From: Streptomyces fructofermentans
GTDB lineage: Bacteria; Actinomycetota; Actinomycetes; Streptomycetales; Streptomycetaceae
Length of the DNA: 64,000 bases
Assembly: GCF_014651055.1 (NCBI RefSeq)
Contig: NZ_BMWD01000002.1
Location: 162,706 to 226,705 of the forward strand
Reading direction: 5' to 3'
Under the pieces are notes generated by a model. That model worked only from the letters and a program-made list of their open reading frames with translations, searched no databases and was not told the origin of the DNA. The translations under genes were made by a program, and so were the position numbers. This document shows, one piece after another, positions 50,967 to 60,386 of this stretch; the first letter of the stretch is position 1, and each line of letters begins with the position of its first letter.

Positions 50967-51002
50967 CGCGGCACCGCGCGGGTCCGCGGCACCGCGCGGG
51001 TC
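50967..51002 (+). repeat. two tandem 18-bp direct repeats
   Basis: cgcggcaccgcgcgggtc occurs twice in tandem at 50967-50984 and 50985-51002 with a degenerate third copy following, in the 173-bp gap between the MFS gene and the crotonase gene. It can also fold on itself. Function unknown. Confidence 0.75.
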
Positions 51003-51129
51003 CGTGGCGCCTCGGGGCCGACGGGCGGCCGGTGCGCCGGCCGGGGCAGCGGAGGCCCTCCCGCAGGGTGCACCCGGCGCTGCGCTCCTGCCCGGTCGCG
51101 CGGTGCGGACGGCGGATAGCATCCGGCGC

Positions 51130-51951
51130 ATGGAGCCGCATGTGTCGCACAGCGTCGCCGACGGGGTGGCCACCGTCGTCGTCAACCACCCCGCCAAACG
51201 GAACGCCATGACGGCGGACATGTGGCGGTCGCTGCCGCCCCTGCTGGCCGCGCTGGCCGCCGACCCCGCCGTACGGGTACTCGTGCTCACCGGGGAGGGC
51301 GGCACGTTCTGCGCCGGGGCCGACATCTCCTCGCTCCGGGGCTCCTCCGAACTGGCGCAGGACCTCGCCGTGCGGGCCGAGGACGCGCTCGCGGCGTTCC
51401 CCGGGCCGACCCTGGCGGTGGTGCGCGGGCACTGCGTCGGCGGCGGGTGCCAGCTCGCGGCGGCCTGCGACCTGCGGTTCGCGGACGAGGGCGCGTCGTT
51501 CGGGGTGACCCCGGCCAGGCTCGGGATCGTCTACCCCTCCTCGTCCACCCGGCGTCTCGTGTCCCTCGTGGGGCCCGCCACCGCCAAGTACCTGCTTTTC
51601 TCGGGCGAGTTGATCGACGCGGAGCGGGCGCTGCGCAGCGGGCTGGTGGACGAGGTGCTGCCGGGCGGCGAACTCGACAAGCGGGTGGCCGAGTTCACCC
51701 GGACCCTCGTCTCGCGCTCCCGGTTGACGCAGGCGGCGGCGAAGGAGTTCGCCGACGGGCGGACCGACCGGGACGCGTACTGGGCGGAGCAGGCGCGGGC
51801 CGGCGGGGACACCGCGGAAGGGGTCGCCGCGTTCCTGGAGCGCCGGCGGCCGCACTTCACCTGGACGGCCCCGTCCGCCCCTTCGGCGGCCGTGCCCGCG
51901 TCCCCTCCTCCGGCGGGTCCGTGGCACCCGGCCCCGCCTACCGCGGGGTGA
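51130..51951 (+). CDS. enoyl-CoA hydratase/isomerase family protein lacking both canonical catalytic Glu
   Basis: A 273-aa crotonase-fold protein. The oxyanion-hole segments are TFCAGADISSLRG and GHCVGGGCQLAAACDLRFAD. However the position of the first catalytic Glu of classical hydratases is Gln108, and the second (P-E-I in the standard motif) is Ala129 in FGVTPARLG. It is therefore unlikely to hydrate enoyl-CoA in the classical way and may be an isomerase or another crotonase activity, or have lost catalysis. The last 30 residues are Pro/Ala-rich. ATG at 51130 may be leaderless, with a tagcat box seven bases upstream. Confidence 0.88.
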   Translation: MEPHVSHSVADGVATVVVNHPAKRNAMTADMWRSLPPLLAALAADPAVRVLVLTGEGGTFCAGADISSLRGSSELAQDLAVRAEDALAAFPGPTLAVVRGHCVGGGCQLAAACDLRFADEGASFGVTPARLGIVYPSSSTRRLVSLVGPATAKYLLFSGELIDAERALRSGLVDEVLPGGELDKRVAEFTRTLVSRSRLTQAAAKEFADGRTDRDAYWAEQARAGGDTAEGVAAFLERRRPHFTWTAPSAPSAAVPASPPPAGPWHPAPPTAG

Positions 51952-52573
51952 AGCGGCTCTTCGAGCGGAACTCCTCGACGAGGTGGGCCGGCGCCTTCAG
52001 CGGGGAGCCCGCGTCGTAGGGCGGCTGCGGGTCGTACTCCGTCAGCAGCTGTACGGACTGGGCGTGTTCGTCCCCGGCGATCCTGCCGAGCAGGGTGAGG
52101 CCCATGTCGATGCCGGACGACACACCGGCCGCGGTGACGTACTTGCCGTCGGTCACCACCCGCTCCCCCGTCGGCTCCGCGCCGAACCGCCTCAGATGGT
52201 CGAGCGCGAGCCAGTGCGAGGTGGCGCGGCGGCCCTCCAGCAGCCCCGCCGCCGCGAGCAGCAGCGATCCCGTGCACACGGACGTCGTCCAAGTGCTCGT
52301 GGCGTCGGCCGCGCGCAGCCAGTCGAGGAGTACCGCGTTCTCCATCTGCGGCGTCTGGCCCGGTCCGCCGGGGACCACGACGATGTCCGGGTCGCGCACC
52401 TCGTCGAGGGTTCGGTCGGCGACGATCGCCATGTGCCCCGTGTCCGTGCGGACGGGACCCGCGTGCTCGGCCACGAAGACGGTCCGCGCGCCCGGGAGGC
52501 GGCCGAGTGTCTCGTACGGGCCCACCGCGTCCAGGGCGGTGAAACGGTCGAAGAGTACGACGGCGATCTGCAT
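51938..52573 (-). CDS. DJ-1/PfpI family protein
   Basis: A 211-aa DJ-1/PfpI-fold protein. The nucleophile Cys100 lies in the elbow WTTSVCTGSLLLAAAGLL, with SHWLALDHLRRFGAEPTGER giving the following His. The architecture resembles isonitrile-hydratase-like and intracellular-protease-like DJ-1 members. ATG at 52573 follows aaagg by six bases. It is downstream of a GlxA-type regulator that has the same domain at its N-terminus. Its 3' end overlaps the convergent crotonase gene by 14 bp. Confidence 0.88.
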   Translation of the reverse strand: MQIAVVLFDRFTALDAVGPYETLGRLPGARTVFVAEHAGPVRTDTGHMAIVADRTLDEVRDPDIVVVPGGPGQTPQMENAVLLDWLRAADATSTWTTSVCTGSLLLAAAGLLEGRRATSHWLALDHLRRFGAEPTGERVVTDGKYVTAAGVSSGIDMGLTLLGRIAGDEHAQSVQLLTEYDPQPPYDAGSPLKAPAHLVEEFRSKSRFTPR

Positions 52574-52641
52574 CGGGGGCCTTTCGGTCGGTCGGACGGG
52601 GTGTGCGCGGACGGCGGCCCTCCGAAGGGGCGCCGGGCCGG

Positions 52642-53607
52642 TCACGCGGTGGTGGGACGGAAGCGGCGCCGGTACTCCGCCGGGGCTGAGCCCAGCGCCT
52701 TGACGAAGGCGCGGCGCATCGCCTCCGGGGTGCCGTAGCCGCTGGCACGCGAGATCCGTTCCACACCGTCGGCGGTGTCCTCCAGGAGCCGCCGGGCGTG
52801 TTCGAGGCGTACGGCGTCCACGTAACGGCCCGGGGTCGTGCCCGTCTCCGCCCGGAACGCGCGGGCGAAGTGGCGCGGCGAGAGCCGCGCCCGGGCGGCG
52901 AGCGCCTCGACGCACAGGTCGTCGCCCGGATGCTCGGTGATCCACTGCTGGACCTCGCGCAGCGGCTCGCGGCTCGCGGTCTGCGCCGCGAGCTGGGCGC
53001 TGAACTGGGCCTGGTTCCCGGGGCGCCGCAGGAACACCACGAGATGGCGCGCGACGGTGAGCGCGGTGTCCCGGCCGTGGTCCTCCTCGACGAGCGCGAG
53101 GGCGAGGTCGATCCCGGCGGTGACGCCGGCCGAGGTGGCCACGTGGCCGTCGCGTACGTAGACGGGGTCGGGGTCGACCTCGACGGCCGGGTACTCGCGG
53201 GCGAGCCTGGCGCAGTGGGCCCAGTGCGTCGTCGCGCGGCGGCCGTCCAGCAGGCCCGCCCCGGCGAGCAGGATCGCGCCCGTGCAGACCGAGACGAGGC
53301 GCTCGGCGCGCGGGGCGTGCCCGCGCAGCCAGTCGGTCAGCCGCGGATCGGGCCGCCGGGTGCCCCGGCCGCCCGGCACGAGCAGCGTGTGCGGGGCCGG
53401 GGCGTCGGCCAGGGCCTGGTCCGGGACGAGTGTCAGCCCGCTGGACGTGCGCACCGGCGCGCCGTCCAGGGACGCGGTGCGGACTCGGTAGGCCCCTCCG
53501 CGGTCGCCGAGGTGCGCGTCGGCCCCCGCGAAGACCTCCACGGGACCCGTGACGTCCAGGCTCTGGACGCCGTCGAAGAGGACGACGAGGACGGTTCTGT
53601 GCGCCAT
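52642..53607 (-). CDS. GlxA family AraC-type transcriptional regulator
   Basis: A 321-aa regulator joining an N-terminal DJ-1/PfpI-like domain (VVLFDGVQSLDVTGPVEVFA, SVCTGAILLAGAGLL) to a C-terminal AraC HTH pair (CVEALAARARLSPRHFARAF, then GVERISRASGYGTPEAMRRA and FRPTTA at the end). Proteins of this layout act as activators responding to small metabolites. ATG at 53607. It probably controls the adjacent DJ-1 gene 68 bp downstream and/or the divergent SCO6745-family gene. Confidence 0.9.
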   Translation of the reverse strand: MAHRTVLVVLFDGVQSLDVTGPVEVFAGADAHLGDRGGAYRVRTASLDGAPVRTSSGLTLVPDQALADAPAPHTLLVPGGRGTRRPDPRLTDWLRGHAPRAERLVSVCTGAILLAGAGLLDGRRATTHWAHCARLAREYPAVEVDPDPVYVRDGHVATSAGVTAGIDLALALVEEDHGRDTALTVARHLVVFLRRPGNQAQFSAQLAAQTASREPLREVQQWITEHPGDDLCVEALAARARLSPRHFARAFRAETGTTPGRYVDAVRLEHARRLLEDTADGVERISRASGYGTPEAMRRAFVKALGSAPAEYRRRFRPTTA

Positions 53608-53717
53608 GCCCTCGATTCTTCGCGGGTCCCGGGGTGGCCGCAACGACGAGAAACCCTCCTTTCCCGCCATGCGCGGGAACGGCGCCGCGTTCGGACACGC
53701 CCCCGCCATTCCGTACG

Positions 53718-53733
53718 TACCGACCAGTCGGTA
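53718..53733. promoter_or_regulatory. perfect 16-bp palindrome, TetR-type operator
   Basis: TACCGACCAGTCGGTA is a perfect inverted repeat around a central CA, 11 bases before the ATG of the SCO6745-family gene and 110 bp before the divergent glxA-like start. The sequence is of the kind bound by TetR-family regulators; no TetR gene lies nearby (nearest at 17843). Confidence 0.65.
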
Positions 53734-53744
53734 ACGTGCGGGGC

Positions 53745-54611
53745 ATGACGACAGCACTGCCGGAGCGCGCCGGACGCCGATGTCACAACGTCCTCAACCC
53801 GCTGCATTCGACGCACTACTTCTCGCCCGACCTCGGCAGGGAAATGGCCGCGGCCGGGGTCCCGGACGCACGCGCCGCGTACTTCGCGGTGCGTGCGGCG
53901 GCCATGGGCGCCGTGGGCGCGGGCACGGTGACGGCGACGTTCTACAACTTCAACCACGAGCTGGTGGAACGGCATGTGCCCGAGGTGTGGCGCGCGGCCC
54001 CGCCCGAGGCCGTCCTCGCCGCCCGCGCCCGTGCCGTGGACACCACGCTGCGGCGGCTGCTCGGCGACGAGGTGATCGCCTCGTCGGAGGTCGCCGAGGC
54101 GGCGGGGCTCGCGCTGCGGGCCGCCGAGGCGTGCACCCGCACGGCCCGTCCGCTGTACGCCGCGCACGCGGACCTGCCGGTCCCCGAGGAGCCCCATCTC
54201 GCACTGTGGCACGCGGCCACGCTGCTGCGCGAGCACCGGGGGGACGGCCACCTCGCCGTGCTGCTGGGCGCGGAGCTCGACCCGCTGGAGGCGCTGGTGA
54301 GCCACACCGCGACCGGAAAGGGCATGGCGCCGAAGTGGGTCCTCGCCACGCGCGGCTGGCACCGCGAGGACTGGGACGCGGCGAGCCTGCGCCTGCGCGA
54401 ACGCGGGCTGCTCGCCCCCGACGGCGGGTTGACCGAGGAGGGCGTCGCCCTGCGCAGGGAGATCGAACTGCGCACGGACCGGCTCGACAGGGCCCCGTAC
54501 GAGCACCTGGGCGCCGCCGGCGTCGAACGGCTCACCGAACTGGCCACCGGCCTCCTCATGGCGGCGCTGGCCGCCGGAGCGTTCCCGGACGGAATGATCG
54601 GCAAGGACTGA
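53745..54611 (+). CDS. SCO6745 family helix-turn-helix protein
   Basis: A 288-aa protein of the SCO6745 family, a conserved actinobacterial group. It opens with [20 protein letters not shown], then a long helical array, and a C-terminal winged-helix-like stretch ([20 protein letters not shown]). The name reflects annotation practice; DNA binding has not been shown by anything visible here. ATG at 53745 is preceded by no clear ribosome site and by the 53718-53733 palindrome, which suggests tight regulation. Confidence 0.85.
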   Translation: MTTALPERAGRRCHNVLNPLHSTHYFSPDLGREMAAAGVPDARAAYFAVRAAAMGAVGAGTVTATFYNFNHELVERHVPEVWRAAPPEAVLAARARAVDTTLRRLLGDEVIASSEVAEAAGLALRAAEACTRTARPLYAAHADLPVPEEPHLALWHAATLLREHRGDGHLAVLLGAELDPLEALVSHTATGKGMAPKWVLATRGWHREDWDAASLRLRERGLLAPDGGLTEEGVALRREIELRTDRLDRAPYEHLGAAGVERLTELATGLLMAALAAGAFPDGMIGKD

Positions 54612-54700
54612 ACCGGTCGCCGCGCACAGGATTCGAACGCTCGGAACGAGGTACCCGGACTGTCCCGGACGCACCGACCGGGAGACGAAAGGGGAATTAC

Positions 54701-54844
54701 GTGTTCCGTGCCATTGCGGATGTGTTGCGACAGATCGGCGGAGCGATCGCCACGGTGGTGACCCTGCCGTTCCGGGCCCTGGCCCGGCTGTTCGGCGGCG
54801 CGTCGGACTCGACGCGGCGCACGGGGCGGACCCGGAGGGCCTGA
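54701..54844 (+). CDS. LPFR motif small protein
   Basis: A 47-aa protein. A short amphipathic start ([20 protein letters not shown]) is followed by the [16 protein letters not shown] motif and a basic tail ending [10 protein letters not shown]. This is the pattern of the actinobacterial 'LPFR motif' small protein family. GTG at 54701 follows aagggg by six bases, in good position. It lies between the SCO6745-family gene and tex. Function unknown; an amphipathic helix and positive tail suggest a membrane-surface role. Confidence 0.85.
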   Translation: MFRAIADVLRQIGGAIATVVTLPFRALARLFGGASDSTRRTGRTRRA

Positions 54845-54908
54845 CCCCCCGGTCGGCCGCCCGGCCGGTCCCCCTGGGCACCGCCGGGCACCACAGTCAC
54901 GAAGTCGA

Positions 54909-54942
54909 AGGAGCCGGACACGCCGCGGGCGTGCCGGCTCCT
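54909..54942 (+). terminator. terminator between LPFR gene and tex
   Basis: A hairpin with a 9-bp outer stem (aggagccgg / ccggctcct) and an inner cacgc/gcgtg pairing around a single unpaired base, about 65 bases past the LPFR stop. Confidence 0.75.
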
Positions 54943-55032
54943 CGCGTGTCCGGGGGCCGACCTGATCCCCCGTTGTCGGCGCCACCTGCCACAATTGCCG
55001 CGCAACCCCAGTGGAAGAGGCGGTACGGGATC

Positions 55033-57444
55033 GTGACGACACCCGGGTCCATCGAAGTAGGGTCCATCGAAGGCAGGATCGCCGAGGAACTCGGCGTACG
55101 GGAGCGGCAGGTGAAGGCTGCCGTCGACTTGCTCGACGGGGGCTCGACCGTCCCCTTCATCGCCCGCTACCGCAAGGAAGCGACCGAGATGCTCGACGAC
55201 GCGCAGCTGCGCACGCTCGAGGAGCGGTTGCGGTACCTGCGCGAGCTGGAGGACCGGCGCTCCGCGATCCTCGACTCGGTGCGCGAGCAGGGCAGGCTGA
55301 CCGACGAGCTGGCCGCGCGGATCCGCGGCGCCGAGACCAAGGCGCGGCTGGAGGACATCTACCTGCCCTTCAAGCCGAAGCGGCGCACCAAGGCGCAGAT
55401 CGCCCGCGAGGCGGGTCTGGAGCCCCTCGCCGACGGACTGCTCGGCGACCCGTCCGTGGACCCGCTCGCGGCTGCCACGGCCTTCGTCGACGCGGACAAG
55501 GGTGTCGCCGACCCGCAGGCCGCGCTGGACGGTGCCCGCGCGATCCTCACCGAGCGGTTCTCGGAGGACGCCGACCTGATCGGCGAACTGCGCGAGCGCA
55601 TGTGGGTGCGCGGCCGGCTGGCCGCGAAGGTGCGCGCGGGCAAGGAGGAGGAGGGCGCCAAGTTCGCCGACTACTTCGACTTCTCCGAGCCCTTCAAGGA
55701 GCTGCCCTCGCACCGCGTGCTCGCCATGCTGCGCGGCGAGAAGGAGGACGTCCTCGACCTCGTCCTGGAGCCGGAGGAGCCCACCGAGGGGCCTTCGTCG
55801 TACGAGGGGATCGTCGCCCACCGCTTCGGGATCGCGGACCGCGGCCGCCCGGGCGACAAGTGGCTCACGGAGACCGCCCGTTGGGCCTGGCGCACCCGCA
55901 TCCTCGTGCACCTCGGCATCGACGTGCGCCTCAGGCTGCGCACCGCCGCCGAGGACGAGGCGGTGAACGTCTTCGCGACGAACCTGCGCGACCTGCTGCT
56001 CGCCGCCCCGGCGGGCACGCGGGCGACCCTCGGCCTCGACCCCGGCTTCCGTACGGGTGTGAAGGTGGCCGTGGTCGACGCGACGGGCAAGGTCGTCGCC
56101 ACCGACGTGATCCACCCGCACGTCCCGGCCAACAGGTGGGACGAGTCCGTCGCGAAGCTCGCCCGGCTCGCCCGGGAGCACAGCGTCGACCTGATCGCGA
56201 TCGGCAACGGCACGGCGTCCCGCGAGACGGACAAGCTCGCCGGCGACCTCATCACGCGACACCCCGAGCTCTCGCTCACCAAGGTGATGGTGTCCGAGGC
56301 GGGCGCGTCCGTGTACTCGGCGTCGGCGTTCGCGTCCCAGGAGCTGCCCGACATGGACGTGTCGCTGCGCGGCGCCGTCTCCATCGCGCGCCGCCTCCAG
56401 GACCCGCTCGCCGAGCTGGTGAAGATCGACCCCAAGTCGATCGGCGTCGGCCAGTACCAGCACGACCTGTCCGAGGTGAAGCTCTCGCGCTCGCTCGACG
56501 CCGTCGTGGAGGACTGCGTCAACGGCGTGGGCGTGGACGTCAACACGGCGTCCGCGCCGCTGCTCTCCCGGGTCTCCGGAATCACCTCGGGCCTCGCCGA
56601 GAACATCGTGGCGCACCGTGACGCGAACGGCCCGTTCGTGTCCCGTACGGCCCTGAAGAAGGTGCCCCGGCTCGGCCCGAAGGCGTACGAGCAGTGCGCG
56701 GGCTTCCTGCGGATCCGCGGCGGCGACGACCCGCTGGACGCGTCGAGCGTGCACCCCGAGGCCTACCCGGTGGTGCGGCGCATGGTGAAGAGCGCCGGCG
56801 GCGAGGTCGCCTCGCTGATCGGCAACACGGGCGTGCTGCGCGGGCTGAGGGCCGACGAGTTCGTCGACGACACCTTCGGCCTGCCGACGGTGACCGACAT
56901 CCTCAAGGAGCTGGAGAAGCCGGGGCGCGACCCGCGTCCCGCCTTCAGGACGGCCACCTTCAAGGACGGCGTGGAGAAGATCGCCGACCTGGCCCCCGGG
57001 ATGGTGCTCGAAGGCGTCGTCACGAACGTGGCCGCGTTCGGCGCCTTCGTGGACGTCGGTGTGCACCAGGACGGCCTGGTGCACGTCTCCGCGATGTCCA
57101 GGACGTTCGTCAAGGACCCGCGGGACGTCGTGAAGTCCGGGGACATCGTCAAGGTCAAGGTGATGGACGTCGACATCCCGCGCAAGCGGATCTCGCTGAC
57201 GCTGCGGCTGGACGACGAGGCGGCCGCCCCGGCCGAGCAGGGCGGCGGCGGACGCCCGCAGCGGGGCGGCGGCCGGCCCCCTCAGCAGCGCGGCCAGCAG
57301 CGCCAGCCCCGCGGCGGCACGGGCGGCAACAGCGGCGGGGGTGGGGGCGGCAGCACGCGCCAGGCGCCGGCACCGGGCAACAGCGCGATGGCCGACGCGT
57401 TGCGGCGCGCGGGGCTGGTCGACCCGAAGAAGGGCAAGCGGTGA
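55033..57444 (+). CDS. tex: Tex family RNA-binding transcriptional accessory protein
   Basis: An 803-aa protein. The N-terminal helical domain with [20 protein letters not shown], then the YqgF/RNase H-like domain ([20 protein letters not shown]), helix-hairpin-helix motifs around [20 protein letters not shown], and a C-terminal S1 RNA-binding domain ([20 protein letters not shown]). This is the canonical Tex order. A Gly/Gln/Arg-rich tail of about 70 residues follows, longer than in most Tex proteins. GTG at 55033 is chosen as the start nearest the first domain. Tex is a conserved nucleic-acid-binding factor of unknown exact role. Confidence 0.93.
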   Translation: MTTPGSIEVGSIEGRIAEELGVRERQVKAAVDLLDGGSTVPFIARYRKEATEMLDDAQLRTLEERLRYLRELEDRRSAILDSVREQGRLTDELAARIRGAETKARLEDIYLPFKPKRRTKAQIAREAGLEPLADGLLGDPSVDPLAAATAFVDADKGVADPQAALDGARAILTERFSEDADLIGELRERMWVRGRLAAKVRAGKEEEGAKFADYFDFSEPFKELPSHRVLAMLRGEKEDVLDLVLEPEEPTEGPSSYEGIVAHRFGIADRGRPGDKWLTETARWAWRTRILVHLGIDVRLRLRTAAEDEAVNVFATNLRDLLLAAPAGTRATLGLDPGFRTGVKVAVVDATGKVVATDVIHPHVPANRWDESVAKLARLAREHSVDLIAIGNGTASRETDKLAGDLITRHPELSLTKVMVSEAGASVYSASAFASQELPDMDVSLRGAVSIARRLQDPLAELVKIDPKSIGVGQYQHDLSEVKLSRSLDAVVEDCVNGVGVDVNTASAPLLSRVSGITSGLAENIVAHRDANGPFVSRTALKKVPRLGPKAYEQCAGFLRIRGGDDPLDASSVHPEAYPVVRRMVKSAGGEVASLIGNTGVLRGLRADEFVDDTFGLPTVTDILKELEKPGRDPRPAFRTATFKDGVEKIADLAPGMVLEGVVTNVAAFGAFVDVGVHQDGLVHVSAMSRTFVKDPRDVVKSGDIVKVKVMDVDIPRKRISLTLRLDDEAAAPAEQGGGGRPQRGGGRPPQQRGQQRQPRGGTGGNSGGGGGGSTRQAPAPGNSAMADALRRAGLVDPKKGKR

Positions 57445-57921
57445 CGGGCGGGCGCTGACCGCCGGAGCGCGGGTCGTCACGCGGCACGAACCCCGGTTCG
57501 CGCCGCGTGACGGATGGGCACCGGCGATGCGGCCGTGCTCCGTCCGGTCGGGCGGCCGTTCCCGTCCGCTCGGGCGGCGGGCCTGCGGCGGTCGCACGGC
57601 CCGGTCGACGGCCGGACTCACGGCCGATCCCCGTTCCGGTCGCCCGGTGGCCGGTCGCACAGCCCTGTCGGTGGCGGTCGCACGGCGGGTCGGTCCCCGG
57701 TCGACGGCCGGTCCGGGAAAGGTCGGCGGTGTTCCGGTCTGCGGACTCCGCCGGGCGCGGGGTTCGTTGCCGAGGCGCGCGCAGCGCCGCGTGGCGGGGA
57801 CGCACGGGACCCGGCTTCTCCCCTCACCCCGATCGGCGAAATGCCCCACACCGGGACCTTGTGCCCCGGTAGCCTGTCCGGACCTCAAGCTGTGCGGCGT
57901 CATTCATTTCGGGGGCGGAAC
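57445..57921. other. GC-rich intergenic region with degenerate repeats
   Basis: A 477-bp gap with no supportable gene. A word related to cggtcgcac, often followed by ggtcgacggccgg, recurs at about 57588-57615, 57650-57660 and 57675-57715, giving imperfect repeats that can also pair with one another. The final 80 bases are presumably the promoter and leader of the NPCBM-domain gene. Confidence 0.5.
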
Positions 57922-58677
57922 ATGACCGCGGGGAATTCCAAGGACCGGATCTCCAAGGACGGAATCCTGGCGGCGGTCGTCGCAATCGTCCTCGCCGTCG
58001 TGGGATTCCTGTTCGCGAGCAGCGACGACTCCGAAGGCTCCGACGACAGCGCCCGGCCCTCCGTGAGCGCCTCGGCAATTCCCGAGGAGTCGCGCGAGGC
58101 CCCGTCACCGACCGTGCGGCCGGAGGAGTCGGCCTCCTCCCCGGAGGACACCCCGGACGAGGGATCGGGCGACGGAGGATCGGACGGCGACGGCCCCGGC
58201 GACGACGGGAATGGTCGGGAGACCGGGCCCGGCGAACCGCTCGACGAAGCGGACCTCGGGCCGCGGGTCGCACATCTGGCCGACGACCTGAACCCCGTGG
58301 AGAGAAACGTCTACGACGGGACCGCCACAGTCGCCCTCACTACCTACACGTCGTCCATTTGGAAGGACATCGGCCCCGGGAGAACACTCAGCAGTGTTTA
58401 TGTCGTCTACGACCTGCAGGGGCAGTGGAAGAAATTCATCGCGGACGTCGGCCCGAAAAGCACGTCCCGGACCGACGCGGTGATGGATTTCGAGGTGTAC
58501 GCGGACGACAGGAAACTCGGGGAGGTGCACAGGACCACGATGAAGCGCTCGGCACACATCGAGCTGAACGTCACCGGGGTCGGGCACCTCCGGCTGGTCG
58601 CCAAGCACGTCAGCGGCAGCACGAGCGGGGCCTACACGGGGCAGGCCGTCTGGGGTTCCGCCCGGCTGGAGGGCTAG
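57922..58677 (+). CDS. NPCBM/NEW2-like domain membrane-anchored protein
   Basis: A 251-aa protein. A short cytoplasmic start is followed by one membrane helix (GILAAVVAIVLAVVGFLFAS, residues about 14-33), an acidic Ser/Asp/Gly/Pro-rich spacer (about 35-110) and a C-terminal jelly-roll domain resembling NPCBM/NEW2 (VYVVYDLQGQWKKFIADVG, TDAVMDFEVYADDRKLG, LRLVAKHV). Such domains bind carbohydrate, so it may be a cell-surface glycan-binding protein. ATG at 57922 has a gggggcgg site six bases upstream. Confidence 0.8.
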   Translation: MTAGNSKDRISKDGILAAVVAIVLAVVGFLFASSDDSEGSDDSARPSVSASAIPEESREAPSPTVRPEESASSPEDTPDEGSGDGGSDGDGPGDDGNGRETGPGEPLDEADLGPRVAHLADDLNPVERNVYDGTATVALTTYTSSIWKDIGPGRTLSSVYVVYDLQGQWKKFIADVGPKSTSRTDAVMDFEVYADDRKLGEVHRTTMKRSAHIELNVTGVGHLRLVAKHVSGSTSGAYTGQAVWGSARLEG

Positions 58678-58708
58678 GCCCTCCCCCATCGTGGCCGTCT
58701 GGGGCCGG

Positions 58709-60349
58709 TCAGTGCTCCGTCACCCTGCCCGCGGCCACCTCCAGACGGCGGGTGGTGCGGACCGCGTCCAGCATCCGGCGGTCGTGCGTGACGAGGAGCA
58801 GCGTGCCCTCATACGTGTCGAGAGCCGACTCCAGTTGCTCGATGGCCGGCAGGTCGAGGTGGTTCGTCGGCTCGTCGAGCACGAGGAGGTTGACGCCCCT
58901 GCCCTGGAGCAGGGCGAGCGCCGAGCGGGTGCGCTCACCCGGTGAGAGCGTCGCGGCCGGGCGCAGCACATGCTCCGCCTTCAGACCGAACTTGGCCAGC
59001 AGCGTGCGGACTTCGGCGGGCTCGGTGTCGGGGACGGCCGCGGCGAAAGCGTCGAGCAGTGTCTCCGGGCCGAGGAACAGCTTGCGCGCCTGGTCGACCT
59101 CGCCGACGACGACGCCCGAGCCGAGCGTGGCGTGTCCGGCCGAGAGCGGCACCCGGCCGAGCAGGGCGCCCAGCAGGGTCGACTTGCCCGCGCCGTTGGC
59201 GCCGGTGACGGCGACCCGGTCCGCCCAGTCGATCTGGAGCGTGGCCGGACCGAGGGTGAAGCCGCCGCGGCTCACCTCCGCGTCGCGCAGTGTGGCGACG
59301 ACCGCCCCCGAGCGCGGGGCGGCGGCGATCTCCATCCGCAGCTCCCACTCCTTGCGCGGCTCCTCCACCGTGTCCAGGCGCTCGATCATGCGCTGGGTCT
59401 GCCGCGCCTTCGAAGCCTGCTTCTCGCTGGCCTCGCTGCGGAACTTGCGGCCGAGCTTGTCGTTGTCGTTGCCCGCCTTGCGCCGGGCGTTCTTGACGCC
59501 CTTGTCCATCCAGGAGCGCTGCATCTGGGCCCGCCCCTCCAGCGCGGCCCGCTTGTCGGCATACTCCTCGAAGTCCTCGCGGGCGTGCCGGCGCGCCACG
59601 TCCCGCTCCTCCAGGTAGGCCTCGTAACCGCCGCCGTAGAGGGTGATCTGCTGCTGGGCGAGGTCGAGTTCGAGGACCTTGGTGACCGTGCGGGTGAGGA
59701 ACTCGCGGTCGTGGCTGACGACCACCGTGCCCGCGCGCAGCCCCGAGACGAAGCGCTCCAGGCGCTCCAGGCCGTCCAGGTCGAGGTCATTGGTCGGCTC
59801 GTCCAGCAGGAACACGTCGTAACGGGAGAGCAGCAGGGAGGCGAGTCCGGCGCGGGCCGCCTGTCCGCCGGACAGCGAGGTCATCGGCTGGTCGAGGCCC
59901 ACCGTGAGGCCGAGCGTGCCGGCGACCTCCTCGGCGCGCTCGTCGAGGTCGGCCCCGCCCAGTGCGAGCCAGGTCTCCAGACTCGTCGCGTACGCGTCGT
60001 CCGAACCGGGCGCACCCTCGACGAGCGCCTGCGTGGCCTCGTCCATCACCCGCTGGGCCTCCGCGACGCCCGTGCGGCGGGCCAGGAACTCCCGTACGGT
60101 CTCGCCGGTCCGGCGCTCGGGCTCCTGGGGCAGATGGCCGACGCTCGCGGTCGGCGGGGACAGGCGGAGTTCGCCCTCCTCGGGCTTGAGGAGCCCGGCG
60201 AGCATCCGCAGCAGCGTGGACTTGCCGGCACCGTTGGCGCCGACGAGGCCGATCACGTCGCCGGGCGCGACGACGAGGTCGAGCCCGGCGAACAGGGTGC
60301 GGTCGCCGTGGCCGGCGGCGAGGTTCTTGGCGACGAGAGTGGCAGTCAT
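58709..60349 (-). CDS. ABC-F family ATP-binding cassette protein
   Basis: A 546-aa soluble protein with two ABC domains and no membrane segment. Both Walker A motifs are GANGAGKSTLL; Walker B/D-loops read LLDEPTNDLDL and VLDEPTNHLDL; signatures are SLSGGQAARAGLA and the altered LSPGERTRSALAL. The linker between domains is a long helical 'arm' (AREDFEEYADKRAALEGRAQ then MQRSWMDKGVKNARRKAGND). ABC-F proteins act on the ribosome as translation factors or antibiotic-resistance factors; which role is not clear. ATG at 60349. Confidence 0.92.
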   Translation of the reverse strand: MTATLVAKNLAAGHGDRTLFAGLDLVVAPGDVIGLVGANGAGKSTLLRMLAGLLKPEEGELRLSPPTASVGHLPQEPERRTGETVREFLARRTGVAEAQRVMDEATQALVEGAPGSDDAYATSLETWLALGGADLDERAEEVAGTLGLTVGLDQPMTSLSGGQAARAGLASLLLSRYDVFLLDEPTNDLDLDGLERLERFVSGLRAGTVVVSHDREFLTRTVTKVLELDLAQQQITLYGGGYEAYLEERDVARRHAREDFEEYADKRAALEGRAQMQRSWMDKGVKNARRKAGNDNDKLGRKFRSEASEKQASKARQTQRMIERLDTVEEPRKEWELRMEIAAAPRSGAVVATLRDAEVSRGGFTLGPATLQIDWADRVAVTGANGAGKSTLLGALLGRVPLSAGHATLGSGVVVGEVDQARKLFLGPETLLDAFAAAVPDTEPAEVRTLLAKFGLKAEHVLRPAATLSPGERTRSALALLQGRGVNLLVLDEPTNHLDLPAIEQLESALDTYEGTLLLVTHDRRMLDAVRTTRRLEVAAGRVTEH

Positions 60350-60386
60350 CAGGGCCCGATCCTAATCGTCCCGGCGGGTGCACCCG

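Noticed and set aside
54697-57903. 1068-codon minus-strand frame covering tex
   Set aside because: Antisense shadow of a gene with complete Tex domain order.
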